This document shows positions 32,776 to 45,738 of a stretch of 64,000 nucleotides of DNA, piece by piece. Position numbers and translations under genes: made by a program. The stretch lies in the NCBI RefSeq assembly GCF_932526225.1, contig NC_064041.1, positions 7,273,042 to 7,337,041 of the forward strand, written 5' to 3'. The first letter of the stretch is position 1. Each line of letters starts with the position of its first letter. This stretch comes from Nematostella vectensis. Taxonomy: Eukaryota > Cnidaria > Anthozoa > Actiniaria > Edwardsiidae. The notes beneath the pieces were generated by a model. That model had not been told where the DNA came from. It was given only the letters and a program-made list of their open reading frames with translations, and searched no databases.

Positions 32776-33149
32776 ATTTCTTTGTCTTAATGCACTTTAG
32801 TTCCTGTGTTACATCCTGTGTAACATGCCATGGCTCGCATCGGTGTCTAATCTGCGCTGTTTAACGACTAACGATGACTAACCTAAACAATTCAGAGCGA
32901 TGAAGACCTTTTAGAAGACGACAAGGGAGTTAAGACGTTTTGACCTTTTTCTTTTTCGTTGGCTTTGTGGGCGCAGGGAGGTTAAATTCTCCCGTATTCC
33001 TCTTCTTCCGTCAGAGCTATTAAAGCTTTGGCGGGTATCTTATAAAGCATCATAAAAATCAATTAATTAATTTTCATTTTTTGCCTTACATGAAACCCTA
33101 TAAATACATTTTAATGCTATTAGTTTTCGGTGGCCTTGATGCCGTTCTT

Positions 33150-33500
33150 TAAAACTTAAAGACGTTTGTCATAGGCGTCGGCTCTGGCTTCTTGCCTACG
33201 GGGAAAGTAAAACAACCTGATAGAGGATTTGCACTCGACTCGCCGCTTGGGGGTCATTTTGCTCTGGTTTGGTATCAGTGTTAAGGCAGTGTTTACTGTA
33301 GGATGCACTGTGCTGAGGTGGCTTAACGAAGATGTGCCGTGTGTCAAAAACAGGGTAGTTTGCTCTGTCATAACCTGACAACCCTGATTCCGTGCCAACT
33401 TTGTAGCTTGGAGTACTCGACACAAGGTAAACTTGCTGTGACCTTGTGTCGACTTCTAGTTTCTTGCAGGAAAGGCCCTTTTTGTGACACCCACACAAAA
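33150..33500 (-). CDS. possible exon with Cys-rich start, unknown
   Basis: A 100-codon minus frame (33498-33196) begins CGCHKKGLSC and continues with a polar sequence (YPVFDTRHIFVKPPQHS). The C-x-C-x5-C start resembles short metal-binding motifs. Two overlapping frames are open here and no clean splice partners were found. Unrecognised. Confidence 0.2.
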
Positions 33501-33539
33501 AGCTTATTTTGTTAAGCTCATCTTTCTATAACACGGCTG

Positions 33540-36423
33540 CTAATTACTAGCTATCTATGGCAGAATTTCACAGAAAGAAGTAAAACAGCCTTTCCAATAA
33601 AACAAACTTTGCCTCAAGCTTTCGTACCAGGCATGGTTGCTCTTAAACAACAATAGAATTCAAGTTGGCTGACAAAAGATGTTTATACAATAATTACAGA
33701 CACTCCATGTTCCTTATGTAAGTATTGTGTATTATTTATTATTGTTTATGTTTTGTTATATTTTTTATTAAAAAAAATAACGATACATAAATAATCTTAC
33801 GGTTGTAAGAGTAAAGATGAGCAAGGCTTAAATGAATTACTTGGGTAAACTCCAGCTTTCTTTGGAGAAAGAAATAGAGAACTGGTTTGCTAAAAACTTA
33901 AAGAAATTGAGAGCTGGTCTCCTAAAACCCTAAGTATTAGCAATTTGTGAAAAACATCATATATTTGATAAACACTTGAAATTTAAATCGACTATTCTGG
34001 AATTCTGCTTTGATTTTAAAAAAAGGTGCACATACATATTAGGACCTTGAGGATCTGTTATTCATGAAAAAATATGCCTTATTTTTATACCACCTACAAT
34101 ATTTTCAATAACCCTGGGTACCTCAATGTTTTCTTACAAACCTTAAAAAACTCTTTTTTCTCATGTCATAATATAATGTGGTCCAAAAGTAAAATTCAGG
34201 TTTCATAGAAAGCCAAGACAGCTTTTTTATTTTTTTCCCTCTGCAGCTTCTTATATAAAAGCTCTTTCGAACCTCTCGCTCATCAGATCATAGAGCTTTA
34301 TGAGACAGCAAAGTTCATATCTTCATTTTCTGTAATGGGTATCTTTTTAGAAAATTTTAGTTGGGACTATTTTTAGTTTTAGGTTTTATGAATTAGGTTT
34401 TTGTGGTATAATATTTGTATCCTATTTTTAGTTTTAGGTTCTATGAATTAGGTTTTTGTGGTATAATATTTGTATCGTAAGGAAATTATCAGTTTTTTTC
34501 TTAAATGCTTTTCTCCAAACTTCTTCAGGTTAATCTCAGCAAGAGATTCTGAAATCAAGCTGAGACACAAGCTGCTGGCTAAGAGGCATGACCCAGAGCA
34601 GGATGTACATATAAGGCATTGGTATTTAATGTAGGTTACCAAAAATAAACACAAAAAGTAAGATAATATTTTAATGGAAAAAATTGATGTAAAAAAATGA
34701 ACCAGAGTTATAAAGTAGAAAAACCTAGTTTTCCTTCCAAGTTAGACTTACAGGTTCTTGTATAATGTGTGATTAGTGACATTTAGGCTATTTAGGTTCA
34801 TAAATAGTCTCTTGCAATTACAATGACTCATGGTAAAGTAATTGAGGTAGTAAGTTAATCATAAAAAAACAGGTCTCCTATATGATCCCTTAAGATCATA
34901 TTTAAAGCTTTTTAGAAATCAATTTTCCTACTTCAACCTAGTTCAAATTATAGGCTAAATAGATGCTTATAAAAATGATTCTAATTTGATAATTTTAGGT
35001 TAACAGGTTTATTCTAGGTTGTTATATGTGGTTCTTATCTGTATAATAAAATAATGTACTCAGATTTTTTTCAAATATGTTGGAGTGCTTTTAATCCACC
35101 CTTAGCAAAGTTACATTCTTAAGCACAAGAGAGAAGGTTAATAAAGATATTTTTTCAATATTTGAATTGCTAACTTTAAAACTTACACAAGAGAAAGAAA
35201 ATGATAAAGCCCTATCTTTGCAAGTTAAGTAAAGTAATATAAAAAAGTAAAAGGAATTGGGACAGTACAGGCAGGGAATGAGTACTTTTACCTCAAATCC
35301 ACTATAATAGTGTGATATGCTGATATACTTATAAATGTATAGGAATTTCACTTGTATTTGTTTATTGTTTTTAATTTTGAAGAGAATAAAATAGCACCAA
35401 GATTTTTGTGTGAAGAACTTTAATTGATCCTCATGTTAAAACAAATACAGTATGACCTCCCTTCATACCTGAAAGCCTTCCCTGTAAATCAAAGCATAAA
35501 TTTATTTTGCTAATTTTGCTGTATCAGTTGTCTATCAAGTATAGTTTAGTTAATGATATCCTTAGTAATATCAATAAATACTTTTTTTTACCTAAAACAA
35601 AAAAAAAACATATTTGTTCTAGGTATTCCCTATGAGGATTGGGAGGACACCTTTTAATAATAATTGCAATATTTATAGAACATGCAATCTTTATATGTTT
35701 TACATATGGTGCCTTTTTGTGGGTGGTGGAACATGATGCATAATGAAATTGCAGGGAAGGGGGGTTCTACACAAGTTTATGCTGAAAAAAGTCATGCTGA
35801 CTCCGCTTTTAGGCAGTGCCTAAATCTATATATTGTTTTTATGTAATGATGGTCAATAAAATTAAATTACGATTGCAAGCGTTGAACATTATGGACATAA
35901 AACGAGCAGATAGCACACAAGTTTAGAAACAGTAAGCAATTCTTGAAAATTACCTGTGGGCCACTACAAATAACAAAAAAAAAACGGTTGGTATCATACA
36001 GCTTGCCTTGATATTGCATTTGTATGGATCATTTGTTCAACTGATCATTTTCCTCAACATTGTCAGTCATTTTTGCGACTAATGTTAAGGTCATTTGGAA
36101 AACCAGTTGTTATTTATAGTAACAACAACTTCTGGCATCATAGAAAATGATCCAAGCATTTTTGTTACTATAAATTCAAAAACTAAAACTTGTAAATGGA
36201 AATAAAGCTTTGAATTAAATTAAATTGACAAAAGAGTGGACACAAATTTTGATATGAATTTTTTTGTGTCAAGATCAATTATGTAGGAAGTGAAAAAGTT
36301 TGACTTGAGAAGAGAAAGACAAATAGCAAACTCTTTATAAAGGATATGTGAGAACGGGTTCGTGTGGGAAAATTCTTCACACCCCTACAACATATATTCT
36401 TCTAATACCCTTCATTAGGATGA
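33540..36423. other. AT-rich gene-free stretch
   Basis: Nearly 2.9 kb of AT-rich sequence with only short frames. A 55-bp tandem duplication lies at about 34367-34476 (landmarks ttttagttttaggtt and ttgtggtataatatttgtat). I see nothing else. Confidence 0.5.
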
Positions 36424-39400
36424 TCAGTGGATAATGTTCCAAGGTGCTAAAGGCACATAGACCGCTGTTATATTAAATATTGGACTGTAACAGACATTTA
36501 TGGTCTCTTAATGTGCCAGATTTATTCACAGAAATTCATTTTTACTCAGCTTTTAAACAGTTTCAGGGGTGGTCCAAGGAGGTGGTACATGGACCAGGGG
36601 TTCCATGTTTTGTTTCCTCCCATTGCTTAGTTTCACCTTCCATAAAGGTCTCGAACATTTTTTAACCATTTTTCCAAGTTCATGGCAGGCTTTAAACCCT
36701 CGTGCCCAACAAAGGCTACACTCGCACCTTCTGTGCCATAGCAATCTACGGTTGTGCTCAGACCATGTTTCTTAAATGCCAAAATGCAATGTCATTTTGA
36801 TGTTTCTGATGCAGGGCGTCTGCCTAGAATAAAAAAAAAATATGGAAAGCTGTGAGGCTAGAGTATGAAATTTGAAACATGCTCCAAGAATGTGATTCGA
36901 GGGTACAGAACTTAAATTTAAGCTGACAGAACAACATTCTAAGGATACTTTATTAGACTACATTTAGCTGCAACATAATAAACTGATTACATTATCTGAA
37001 GACTGCTGAGTGTGCCAGTCTCCATGTATTACCTTTACTACTATTATTGTGTACTTTTTATGTAATCCTTGACCATTCTTGCAGACATATAATTTAGCCC
37101 AAGATTTTAAGGCACACTCACCATTCAGAGGCATAGAATGGTGAAAATAGCATTCATCCTAACACCCATAACTCAGATGTGAGAGGCATCTGAAGGGAAC
37201 AGTCATGCTCTACCAGATGCCACCAAGGCTCCCACATAGTGACAAAACGATTCCCTTTTCAGAGATTTTCAAGGGAGACTTCAATATCTCTTATGGATAA
37301 TATTTTTTGGTATTTTACTATTTATGTTTAGAGGTCCACCCAGCCACTGTGCACCACACCTTGAAAGTATCAAAATAACAACATACTGGGGAACACTTGA
37401 TAATTGTCAACTTCACTGTGCACCACACACAGGTTTTGAATGTGATATGGTGATCCTGTATATTTGTGTTTATCTGCACATGTTAATTAATTAATTAATT
37501 TTAAAAATCCGAAGAATTAATTAATTTATTTATTTATTAACACTTTATTGACTGGGACCGAGGAAAACAGCATGTTTTGTGGTCCTATGTTACCACAAGA
37601 CAATGCTTTCCCAAGGTTCCAGTCAATAATTGCTTTATTATATAAGTGTCACAATGCGAATGCAAAACGTAAAGGAATAAAAAGCTAACTCTATGTATTG
37701 TGAATGTAAATGTTAACGTGAATGAATGCAAACGTCATGTGACTTCCGGTATAATTCACAGTACTTAAATTGCAAGCAAGTCAATCATCATACCTTCTGC
37801 CTGTCTGTCAGCTGTCAGCTGTCTGTTAGGAATTTTACCAGATTTCACTAAATAGGAAGAAATGGGAATTATTAGCCCTTTCATCCTTTCAATCTTTGAC
37901 CATATCAATGAAGATATACTGAAACCACTTCTATAGGAATCTTTATCGGTTGCTAAAAGTGCCTTGGGTTTTGATCAAGTCGGGTGGTACTTCATAATAA
38001 CTTTTGGCTGAATGTCTATCAAGCTATGAGCTTGATCAATTTTGTTGACTAACAACATCATCAACTGGTTGACTCAATACAACGTGATCAAAGAAAAAAA
38101 ACAAGATGCCTAAACTAAACACTTACCATCATAATGTGGAGGTAGCTTTATATGCTTTATCTTGAGGCGAAGAGGCTCTTCTCCACGGTGAAACAGGCAA
38201 ATGAAAAAATAGTTATGGTCCACAGCCACAATCCTCTAAGGCCCTGAGTGAAAACAATAGGACCAGTAAAACAATAAACTAATGGAAGTGGTAAATGGCA
38301 TCAAAAGTGTGAAAATTAAGAAAAATTGAATGATTTCTTCACTTTGAGCTTAATTTTTTAGCACTAGCATGGGATCCCTTAAATCCTTTCAAAATCCTTG
38401 CTATGCCCCGATCAATAATCAAATAAATGATCAATGACTAATAAGCAGGAATGCTGTTATAATTACCTCAACACTTTTATAGCAGTAATTCGGCATTCGG
38501 AGGAGATCCTTTACTGCAAACGGTGGGGCTTTCTTGGGTTCATATGGCCTCATCCCAAGCCGTACATCATTTGCAGTTGGCCATTTTGCCCGTTTGCACA
38601 ACTGTTTGATAGTTTGCTTCACACCTTAAACATTAAAATGTATAGGAAACAAATAGGCAACGAATAAGAAGAGCAGTGTAGAAATTCCAGGTTAGGTACT
38701 GTGGTAGAAGCAAAATGTTGTTAACAGTAATCAAGGGTGGGTGGGTGGGGGAAAATATTTCCAGAGTGGATAGGAATCATTTTTTATAAACGTCTCCGCA
38801 AGTTAGGTTACAGATGAATCAGGGTTTCCCATGTTTTCGGGGTTGCTAGAAATTAATGAATTATCTTCCAAGGTGGCTTATAATATAGAGAGGGCTAGGA
38901 TATGGAAGGTGTTTCGCAATTCCAGAAAATATGTATCCTCTTCAACTGGTGGCATTGGATTATTGACTGTTCAATAAGAATTTCAAAAATGAATATCCCC
39001 CCATGCAATAAAATCCTGAATGACTAGAATACCCCACTCCTATACAAAATATTATTTTTAACAAATTTTAAATACAAGAATTTGCAAGATTTCCTTATAT
39101 AATTTCAAAGGTTCATAACTTTGAAGTTTTCCAATCTCACGTCATATTTTCAGGTGAGAAGCATTAAATACCGTCATACATACCTAGGTCTTTTAGAGGA
39201 TTTCCTTTGGGAATGACATCCTTAATCCTCCCAACATCATCTCGGACAAATGTTTCCTGGTATGGACCTGAATGTCAAAATTTTGGAAACCAGTATCTAT
39301 TTTATCCAGGAAAAAAAGACAACAGCATAAGACAGAACATTGAATTTCAAAATACTCATATATTGCTAATGCCCCTGTGCCAAGGTTAGCTCAGTACCAC

Positions 39401-40060
39401 ACATCATACAATTTTTGCATGTCATGTCATGACATCTCATGGAAAATATGTATGGATGACCCATCCTCAAAGATGAAACCTCGACCAATAAAAAGACAAA
39501 AGAATCTCTGCTTTTTCGGTATTTACGCAACTATGCACTTGACGTGGTCTAGCGTGAATGAAGACTTGGACCAAGTCCGCGCCTTTTATATCACAGGTCT
39601 TTCTTTAAGAACACAAGCTTTTTCTTGACTGACAACATTCTTTCCAGATACGAAAAGCGTCCAAAAATGCAGCAAGTGTAATAAGTTAAATATATAAGTA
39701 TCAATGAAGACAATTCCCTTTGGAAAATGTTTAAAAAAATGGATTCACTTTTAAATGGAAAAAAAAAATTCTGCTTTGATTTGAACTTCCTAAACTTCCT
39801 ATGAAGGGTCACAATTCATGTTTTAATACAGGAAACAAAGAAAAAGGGACCTTGTTGCTCGTACGTGGACCTTACAAAGCAGAAAGAAGGAATACCAAAG
39901 TCACAGCCAGAAAACAAGAAAGGCACAGGTTCAGATATGTAACACATATTCAAACCTGTTGTTATAAAATTGCAAAAGGGAGCTTTTTCACTTGCCAAGG
40001 CTAAGCTACAGTTTAGTGGGGTTTCAGATACCAGGCCCGCACCCAGGGGTGTGCGAACTC

Positions 40061-40125
<65 letters not shown>

Positions 40126-40760
40126 AAAACGCACTCTGGAACGCAGCCAAATCCGACAATAAACGTCTCGTGGAGATACTGCAAAGGCATTGTCAGATTT
40201 TTATCAGAGATCTCTCTCCCCCCGGAAATAAAAGGTCCACTTTTTAGGATTTCGCATCCCCCCAAGAAAAATCCTGGGTACGGGCCTGGATACAGTATGT
40301 GCTATATTTTGAAGTCTCAATAAACAAACAAGCAAAAAATACTGTATTTTTATCTTAAAGAATACAATTAAAGTCTAGGCTGTATGGCCCAATGTTGGAA
40401 ACAAAATAACGATTGTTTGAGATTCAAATGGCAATGTGTTATCAGACACAATAATTCTGCACTACAATTTTGTCAAATGATGCTGGCAATTTTAAACTTG
40501 GCTGTCATTACTGACTGTCATTTAGACTAGCAGTAATTATTAATACAGTATTATAAACATGATAAATTATAAAAAAGATGGGACTTTCTCGTTGAGTCAT
40601 ACATTGTATGTCATACCTTTAGCGGCGGTCCTCTCTTCTTGTTCAGTTTTTGTGGTGTGTCTTTCAAAAAAGTAATAAAAAGTGTTACAATATATTTAAG
40701 ATTTCTTTTGCATGTGCTTCGAAGCCTCTACGTCAATTTCATCATTCGTGCTATGTTCAT
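36424..40760 (-). CDS. unrecognised nine-exon gene, predicted 237 residues
   Basis: Coding exons in order: 40760-40732 (tentative start, ATG at 40758-40760), 40660-40617, 39267-39184, 38624-38467, 38235-38127, 37847-37794, 37254-37214, 36770-36637, 36484-36424 (stop TGA). Every junction is GT-AG and the phases agree throughout: 714 nt, 238 codons with stop. Landmarks are TEQEERTAAKGPYQETFVRD, KGNPLKDLGVKQTIKQLCK, NDVRLGMRPYEPKKAPPF, RIVAVDHNYFFICLFHRGEE, KIKHIKLPPHYD, TMWEPWWHL, ASVAFVGHEGLKPAMNLEKW and VPLAPWNIIH. No signal peptide or obvious membrane helix; the middle is basic, the C-terminal half aromatic. I do not recognise the family. Uncertain points: a longer frame from ATG 40768-40770 (MAANEHSTNDEID) is out of phase with the next exon, and the seventh exon could instead read through to TGA at 37154. 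Confidence 0.6.
37545..37629. other. imperfect hairpin inside an intron
   Basis: Two arms of about 38 bases pair with a few mismatches and bulges: TTATTGACTGGGACC at the left and GGTTCCAGTCAATAA at the right, then tttgtggt with accacaag next to a loop of about 8 bases. It lies in the intron between exons 37847-37794 and 37254-37214 of the unrecognised gene. It could be a small foldback transposon or a miRNA-precursor-like stem. Confidence 0.6.
40032..40288. mobile_element. hAT-type MITE, 5-bp duplication
   Basis: Inverted ends CAGGCCCG(C/T)ACCCAGG at 40032 and 40288, flanked by gatac on both sides (40027-40031 and 40289-40293). Inside is a C homopolymer of about 30 bases followed by a (CA)n run. 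It lies within the first long intron of the unrecognised minus-strand gene. No coding capacity. Confidence 0.8.
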
Positions 40761-40770
40761 TGGCTGCCAT

Positions 40771-42290
40771 CGAGTAAAAAGCTAACCGGACGACTAAAAT
40801 CATTTTGTATAGTTTTACCCCATTGCTTGTGACTGGAAAATCGGTCGCAAGGAGTTGCTTAGGCAAACATTTTCCAAATCAGGAAATTTTGATGAGAGAA
40901 AAACCAAGAAAAGTAGGGGAAGAAAGTAGGTTATAGTTTTTTTATGACAACAAGATGAACCAGCCTTGTAAAAAAGGTTATAAAAAACGACATGTTCATT
41001 ACATAGGTACGCCCAGTTTTTTGTTTTTAGATTCAAGTGTTTACATCAGCAATATAACAACATGACGTCTGCATATGACATGAACAGACACAGTATGTAC
41101 CGCACTTTTATATACATTTTTTTCATTTTTTAGCTTGAATAATTGCTAGGTTCGATATTTTCTCTTTCGAAACTATTTGTTCTTAATCAGTCATGCATAC
41201 TATTAGGGAAACAACCGGATAACATACACAAAGGGCACAAAATCCTAATTGTTAGAGGTTCGCACTTAGACTGGTTCACAGACCAAAGGCTGTTACTCCT
41301 ATAGGGCACGGTACATATATCTCAAACCTTTCTCTTCTTAAAAGTGATCATCCAAGACTTTTCACTCGTCAAGGTGAGACAATTATCTTAAGCTATCATA
41401 TAAATATTTAACAACTTTTCAACTTTATTATGATTAAGTGAAGACTTTATAAAAGCATTAAATAGTTCAAGGTAGCGTACCGTTTCCCTTGTTGTAAATA
41501 TTTTTTGAGTACCTAAAACTTTTGAACATAAAAGATATTGTAGTTTGATTCTAATAGCTGTCTAAAATTATTTCGTATTTTTTAACTATGGTGTCGCATC
41601 GGGGACCTATTTTATATGCGCAAGTTTGGCTTTGCAATAAGCTGAACTATGAACACATGGTCACATCTATGGATTATGAATTATTTTGGATGTTTGCATG
41701 AAACATTTTCATGCTCTGCCGTCAAAGGCAAAAACATGTTTGTGACCTTATAAAAAAAAACGTGCCTTGCCTATTGCCATCCTCATGGTTTAGGGTTTTG
41801 GCGATTCTGTCGTATTTGCAAAGCTCTTGTGCCATTTAGAGATCTGTCATGGGTCAAGGCATCTGTCATCCAGCCATCGACTACACTGACTGCCTCTTAA
41901 CGTTTTCCCTCCACCATTCCTTTTAAGTTAATGGTGGACAAATTTACGGCTTACTTCTTAGTAAATACGTAATACGACAATCAATGATTTTTAAACAATA
42001 TAAACAGAAAATCCTGGCATTATCTCGCCATTAGATAAGTTACGTGATTAGCGACGGTGTGTTTGGACCTAAAATTAGAAGCGCGAGTGAAAGCGCGATT
42101 TTTATTTTGTTATTTTCATTTTTACATTTTATCGCAAGTTCAAACTAAACGGAATGTATTAGTGAATGAAATATTTTATTCACAGGTAGGGACATCAAAC
42201 CAAATATTAAGCATCTAATATGTACTTTTTTGCAGCTCCATCAAGTAGAACTATATTACCTGAGCATTTTGATACCTTCCCCGCCCATAT
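40771..42290. other. no supported gene
   Basis: AT-rich sequence upstream of the minus-strand gene; its promoter would lie at the left edge. No motif was distinctive enough to call. Confidence 0.4.
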
Positions 42291-42338
42291 ACAATTATGT
42301 TACGTTTTGTAGCTACTGCGCATGTGCGAGTAGCTACT

Positions 42339-42545
42339 ATGTCACCACGCAGAAAAAAAGTAAGGTTGGCCGCCGAATTGATATTAATTGATGCAAAAGT
42401 GAAGCCCTTCAGCTTGGATAACTTACCGATGCTGAGTAATGGGGATGATGATTTTGTAGAACTTTCAGTTTCGGTTGCTGACTGTGAATTCCATAAGGAT
42501 TTTGCCGAGTTGGTGTATTGGATTGGTAAAATCCTGTCGCGATGA
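42339..42545 (+). CDS. 68-codon ORF, unknown
   Basis: From an ATG at 42339 (a further in-frame ATG lies at 42297) the frame starts MSPRRKKVRLAAELI and runs to a TGA. It has a basic N-terminus and an acidic, aromatic C-terminal half (GDDDFVELSVSVADC then ELVYWIGKIL). It looks protein-like rather than repetitive. It could be a terminal exon or a small ORF belonging to the neighbouring decayed element. No family recognised. Confidence 0.3.
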   Translation: MSPRRKKVRLAAELILIDAKVKPFSLDNLPMLSNGDDDFVELSVSVADCEFHKDFAELVYWIGKILSR

Positions 42546-42703
42546 AGCCGAAGACTTACTACTAGTTTAACGGTGCTCGGCTTTTAAAAACTGAATTATA
42601 TTGACAGCAAGATAAGCGTTACCCTTTTTTGAGGTGCAAGTTGCTTCTATTGAGACCCGGACTATCTATCCGTGAGTTGTCGGTGTACGGGTATCCCATG
42701 TCT

Positions 42704-44215
42704 TTAGATTTGGACCTCAGGTGTTACTGCAGTTTTCTCCCTGACATCTTCGTCCAGAGACAGCGAGCTTGGTGTTTCTGTTTTTAAAAATGTAAGAAAT
42801 TGTACAGGGCGTCGACGTGAAGTACCAGATCCCCCACCACCACCCCCAACACTGTATCCCCCATGTGCAAGACTGCCTACATTGTGATCACCATAAAGAA
42901 TAGTATTCCACACTTTCAATGCAGCTTCTTCTTGGTCCGCCAGACCAATAACAAAAGAAAGACCACAAAAAAATCATTCATTCTAATCAGAGCATTATCA
43001 TTTAGAGAGTTGCAACCATCAACGACATCATATTTTTATACTAACCACATTTTTTAAAGACCTGACTCACAACCACAATCAATAATAGCAACGGTGGAAT
43101 TGTCTGAGAAAATTTGTTTTAGGTTATCCAACTAGGTCTCAGCCTCCCCACCAGACATCTCCCTTAAACCTGTAACAAGCATATTGCCCTCAATATCACC
43201 AATGTCACATGTACCATAGTGGTGCCCATACTTAGAGGTTCCATCACTGTAAATGGTTTTGTAATTCTTGCTATCATCCAGTTTGATAACAGTTCTTCAG
43301 CGATATGAATCTGTGCTAGTCTTCGAGCCTCTAAAAACATATATCTTGAAAATGTTGGCTTTGGCAAGCGACCACATTCAATTCCTCCAAGGCTTGACAA
43401 CACAGACTTAATAACCTTTTCAAAATGTTCTGTTCCCACCCCCAGCATAAAAGATCCTCATACACTGCCCTTACTTCATCCGTGTATTTTCCATTTTGGA
43501 AGGTTTTTACTTCAGAGTTTTGCCTAAAAGCATTAATTTGTTCCTGAAGAAAAGACACCTCATTTTCTATATTTCTTATTGTTTCCTTCAGGGTTTGTAT
43601 CTGAGAAGTAAGATGCTTTTTTTCCTTAGTTAACCGGTTTTCTGCAGCCTGATATTTGGCTTCATAATCTCATTTCATTTTTTGTGCACTCTCTTTTGCT
43701 TTCAAGGCTTCATCTAATTTACTATTTGTTTCTTTAATCATCTCATTGTTTTCATTATTTAATTCTTGAATTTCTTTTAATTTATCACCTTCCAACTGTG
43801 CAACTTCTTCAGTTGTTGTTTGTTTTGTTGCTCTAGAGATTGTATTTTCAAATCACGCCGCCCTACCTTTTTTCGTTCAGGTTTCGCTTCAAAGTACGTT
43901 CGTTATTAGTTCAACTTTCTCGATATATCATGTGGTCAAGTGATACTAGATATTTGATTGGGTAAATTGAGAGCTGGGTCCAAGCAATTTAGTGCTTTGC
44001 GGACTACAGACTCCATGCTTCCCTCAATGCTATAGCTAGCCTCGAACAACTTATCCATAAACACAAAGCAAACACGAGTTTCCTTACTCCACCAGCTCGG
44101 AATAACTTGCTGCTTTAACAGCAATGGCACTTCATTATCAGTAATTTCGCATGCTTTGCTGCACACGTTTTACCTGGGTAAGCAATTTGCTCCCCAAAGG
44201 ATTGCTGCACGCCGC
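42704..44215 (-). pseudogene. decayed multicopy coiled-coil gene (transposon-associated type)
   Basis: The parts read in order on the minus strand. An N-terminal piece at 44210-43945 (starting near MAACSNPLGSKL, then LLKQQVIPSWWSKETRVCF) is followed by a Lys/Glu/Gln-rich coiled-coil region to about 43560. Then come KYTDEVRAVYEDLL, VIKSVLSSLGGIECGRLPKP and LEARRLAQIHIAEELL, a frame-shifted YSDGTSKYGHHYGT, and finally GLADQEEAALKVWNTILYG with a Gly run and SGTSRRRP. The order matches an uncharacterised protein type I recall as repeated in cnidarian and other invertebrate genomes. Frameshifts and stops are frequent. A biochemical role is not known to me. Confidence 0.5.
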
Positions 44216-44229
44216 CATTTTGACACGGC

Positions 44230-45089
44230 CGTGTGCTCACTGCGTGTGTTCAAAAAAATAATTTGGGGGTGAATTGCATCTCGCATCGTATCAATCATCA
44301 TACAGATCGAAACAAGAAAAGCTAAATTAACCATATTTACCAGTTTCCTTGCCTGACTTTTCTGTGAACTTTAATTTTCCACGTTTGAATTCTTCTTGAA
44401 TTCGAAATGGAAGGAAAGTCGCCTCGAGGGGAGGTTAAGGCCTCTTACTATGCTCCAGAGACTTAAAACAATAGATTTGTTGCGTGATCCATCCCATATT
44501 TGGAAAACTTTCAGGGGTACCCCATGTTATTGTGGTGCCATCCCGTCGTTCAAGAGTTATACAGGGCTAAGTTGGTCTCACCTCGAAAGCTTGTAATCGC
44601 CTATTATTTAAGCTAAGCCCTTGAATCTCAGGATTATAATAGACCGATACTTTATCTACTATATTCTGAAATTTCAGTTTTTTATTGACTATATTAAAGC
44701 AAATAAAGGAACTCGCGTTCTGGGATTTTTCGCTTTGTAATCTAATATGAAGACCGTCTTCTAACACCAGTCCTTCGACGGTAATGTATATACCTTAAAT
44801 GCTCGTTTTAGCACCCTGGACGCTTTTTTTTTAGATCATCAGGTCAGGTCGTCTCTCTCCAGTATCATATTTTAAGGAATCCAAGTTAAATAACCAGTAA
44901 GAAATTAAAAGAACTAAAAGTAAATATACGTATTTTGTTTACGATAAAAGAAAATGACTAAGCGTGCTTAAATATTGCGTTTGCCATCTTTATATATTTT
45001 GGGGGTAGAAGGGGGTTAGGCGCATATTCGTTATAAGTTGGGCGTTTAAACGAGAAATCACGAAAGTTGTGTTTTGAGATTCTACTTAT
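44230..45089. other. no supported gene
   Basis: Short frames only; nothing recognised. Confidence 0.4.
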
Positions 45090-45115
45090 CCTGCCTGCAG
45101 GCGTTTACCCGGTGT
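45090..45115. repeat. inverted repeat, left member
   Basis: CCTGCCTGCAGGCGTTTACC followed by CGGTGT. It matches the reverse complement of 48327-48351 with one extra C. The two could bound a 3.26-kb element or be dispersed copies of one repeat. Confidence 0.5.
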
Positions 45116-45402
45116 TTTTTCTCTATGTTTACCCAGTGTTTTCGCTATGCGCCAAGTAGTGGCCGCCACCTTGTTTTTTTTTTTTTTGAACGCGCGAAAG
45201 CCGGAACGAGCGCAAAGCGCTCGAGAGCGGGGGAAGGGGGCGGGGGAAGAGAAGTTGGTTTGGTAGGGCAACCCAGAATTAAAAGGGTGGATATCATGCA
45301 CAGGTTCTCAACACAGATGTTAGATTATAATAAGCGCTACTGTCCGTTAATATCTACAAGATATCGAAATTTGATTCATCTACTTTATCTACAACTGTTA
45401 AG

Positions 45403-45565
45403 CAGTAGCGGGTATAGGGGGAGGGTTTAGGGGGTTTAAGCCCCCCCCCCCCCCCCTTCGGGCTGCCAGAAAGCAATATGTAACAAAAAAATGCCCTCTC
45501 CTCCTTTGTCACTGAGCCCCCCCCCCCCCCCCCCCCCCCCTTAGCAAAAAGCTAGATCCGCCCTG
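45403..45565. mobile_element. hAT-type MITE, 5-bp duplication
   Basis: Left end CAGTAGCGGGTATAG and right end (reverse complement) CAGGGCGGATCTAGC are imperfect inverted repeats. ttaag flanks both sides (45398-45402 and 45566-45570). The interior has two long C runs around a short unique core. Confidence 0.65.
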
Positions 45566-45738
45566 TTAAGTAGTAAGCTCGTTGCGAACTCATCACTTTC
45601 TCCTTGGGATTTATCTAACTTGGACACACACTCATCCATCCATTCCGAGCAGTCCTCAGATATCTCAAAGAAAACCTCTAAGATTAACTTTGCATGTCTA
45701 ATGGCATATACCGGCGCCAGTGATAAAATGTCAGAAAG

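Noticed and set aside
40737-40770. MAANEHSTNDEID start for the minus-strand unknown gene
   Set aside because: It looks like a natural N-terminus, but its phase does not fit the next exon with the GTAGAG donor; direct read-through meets a TAA.
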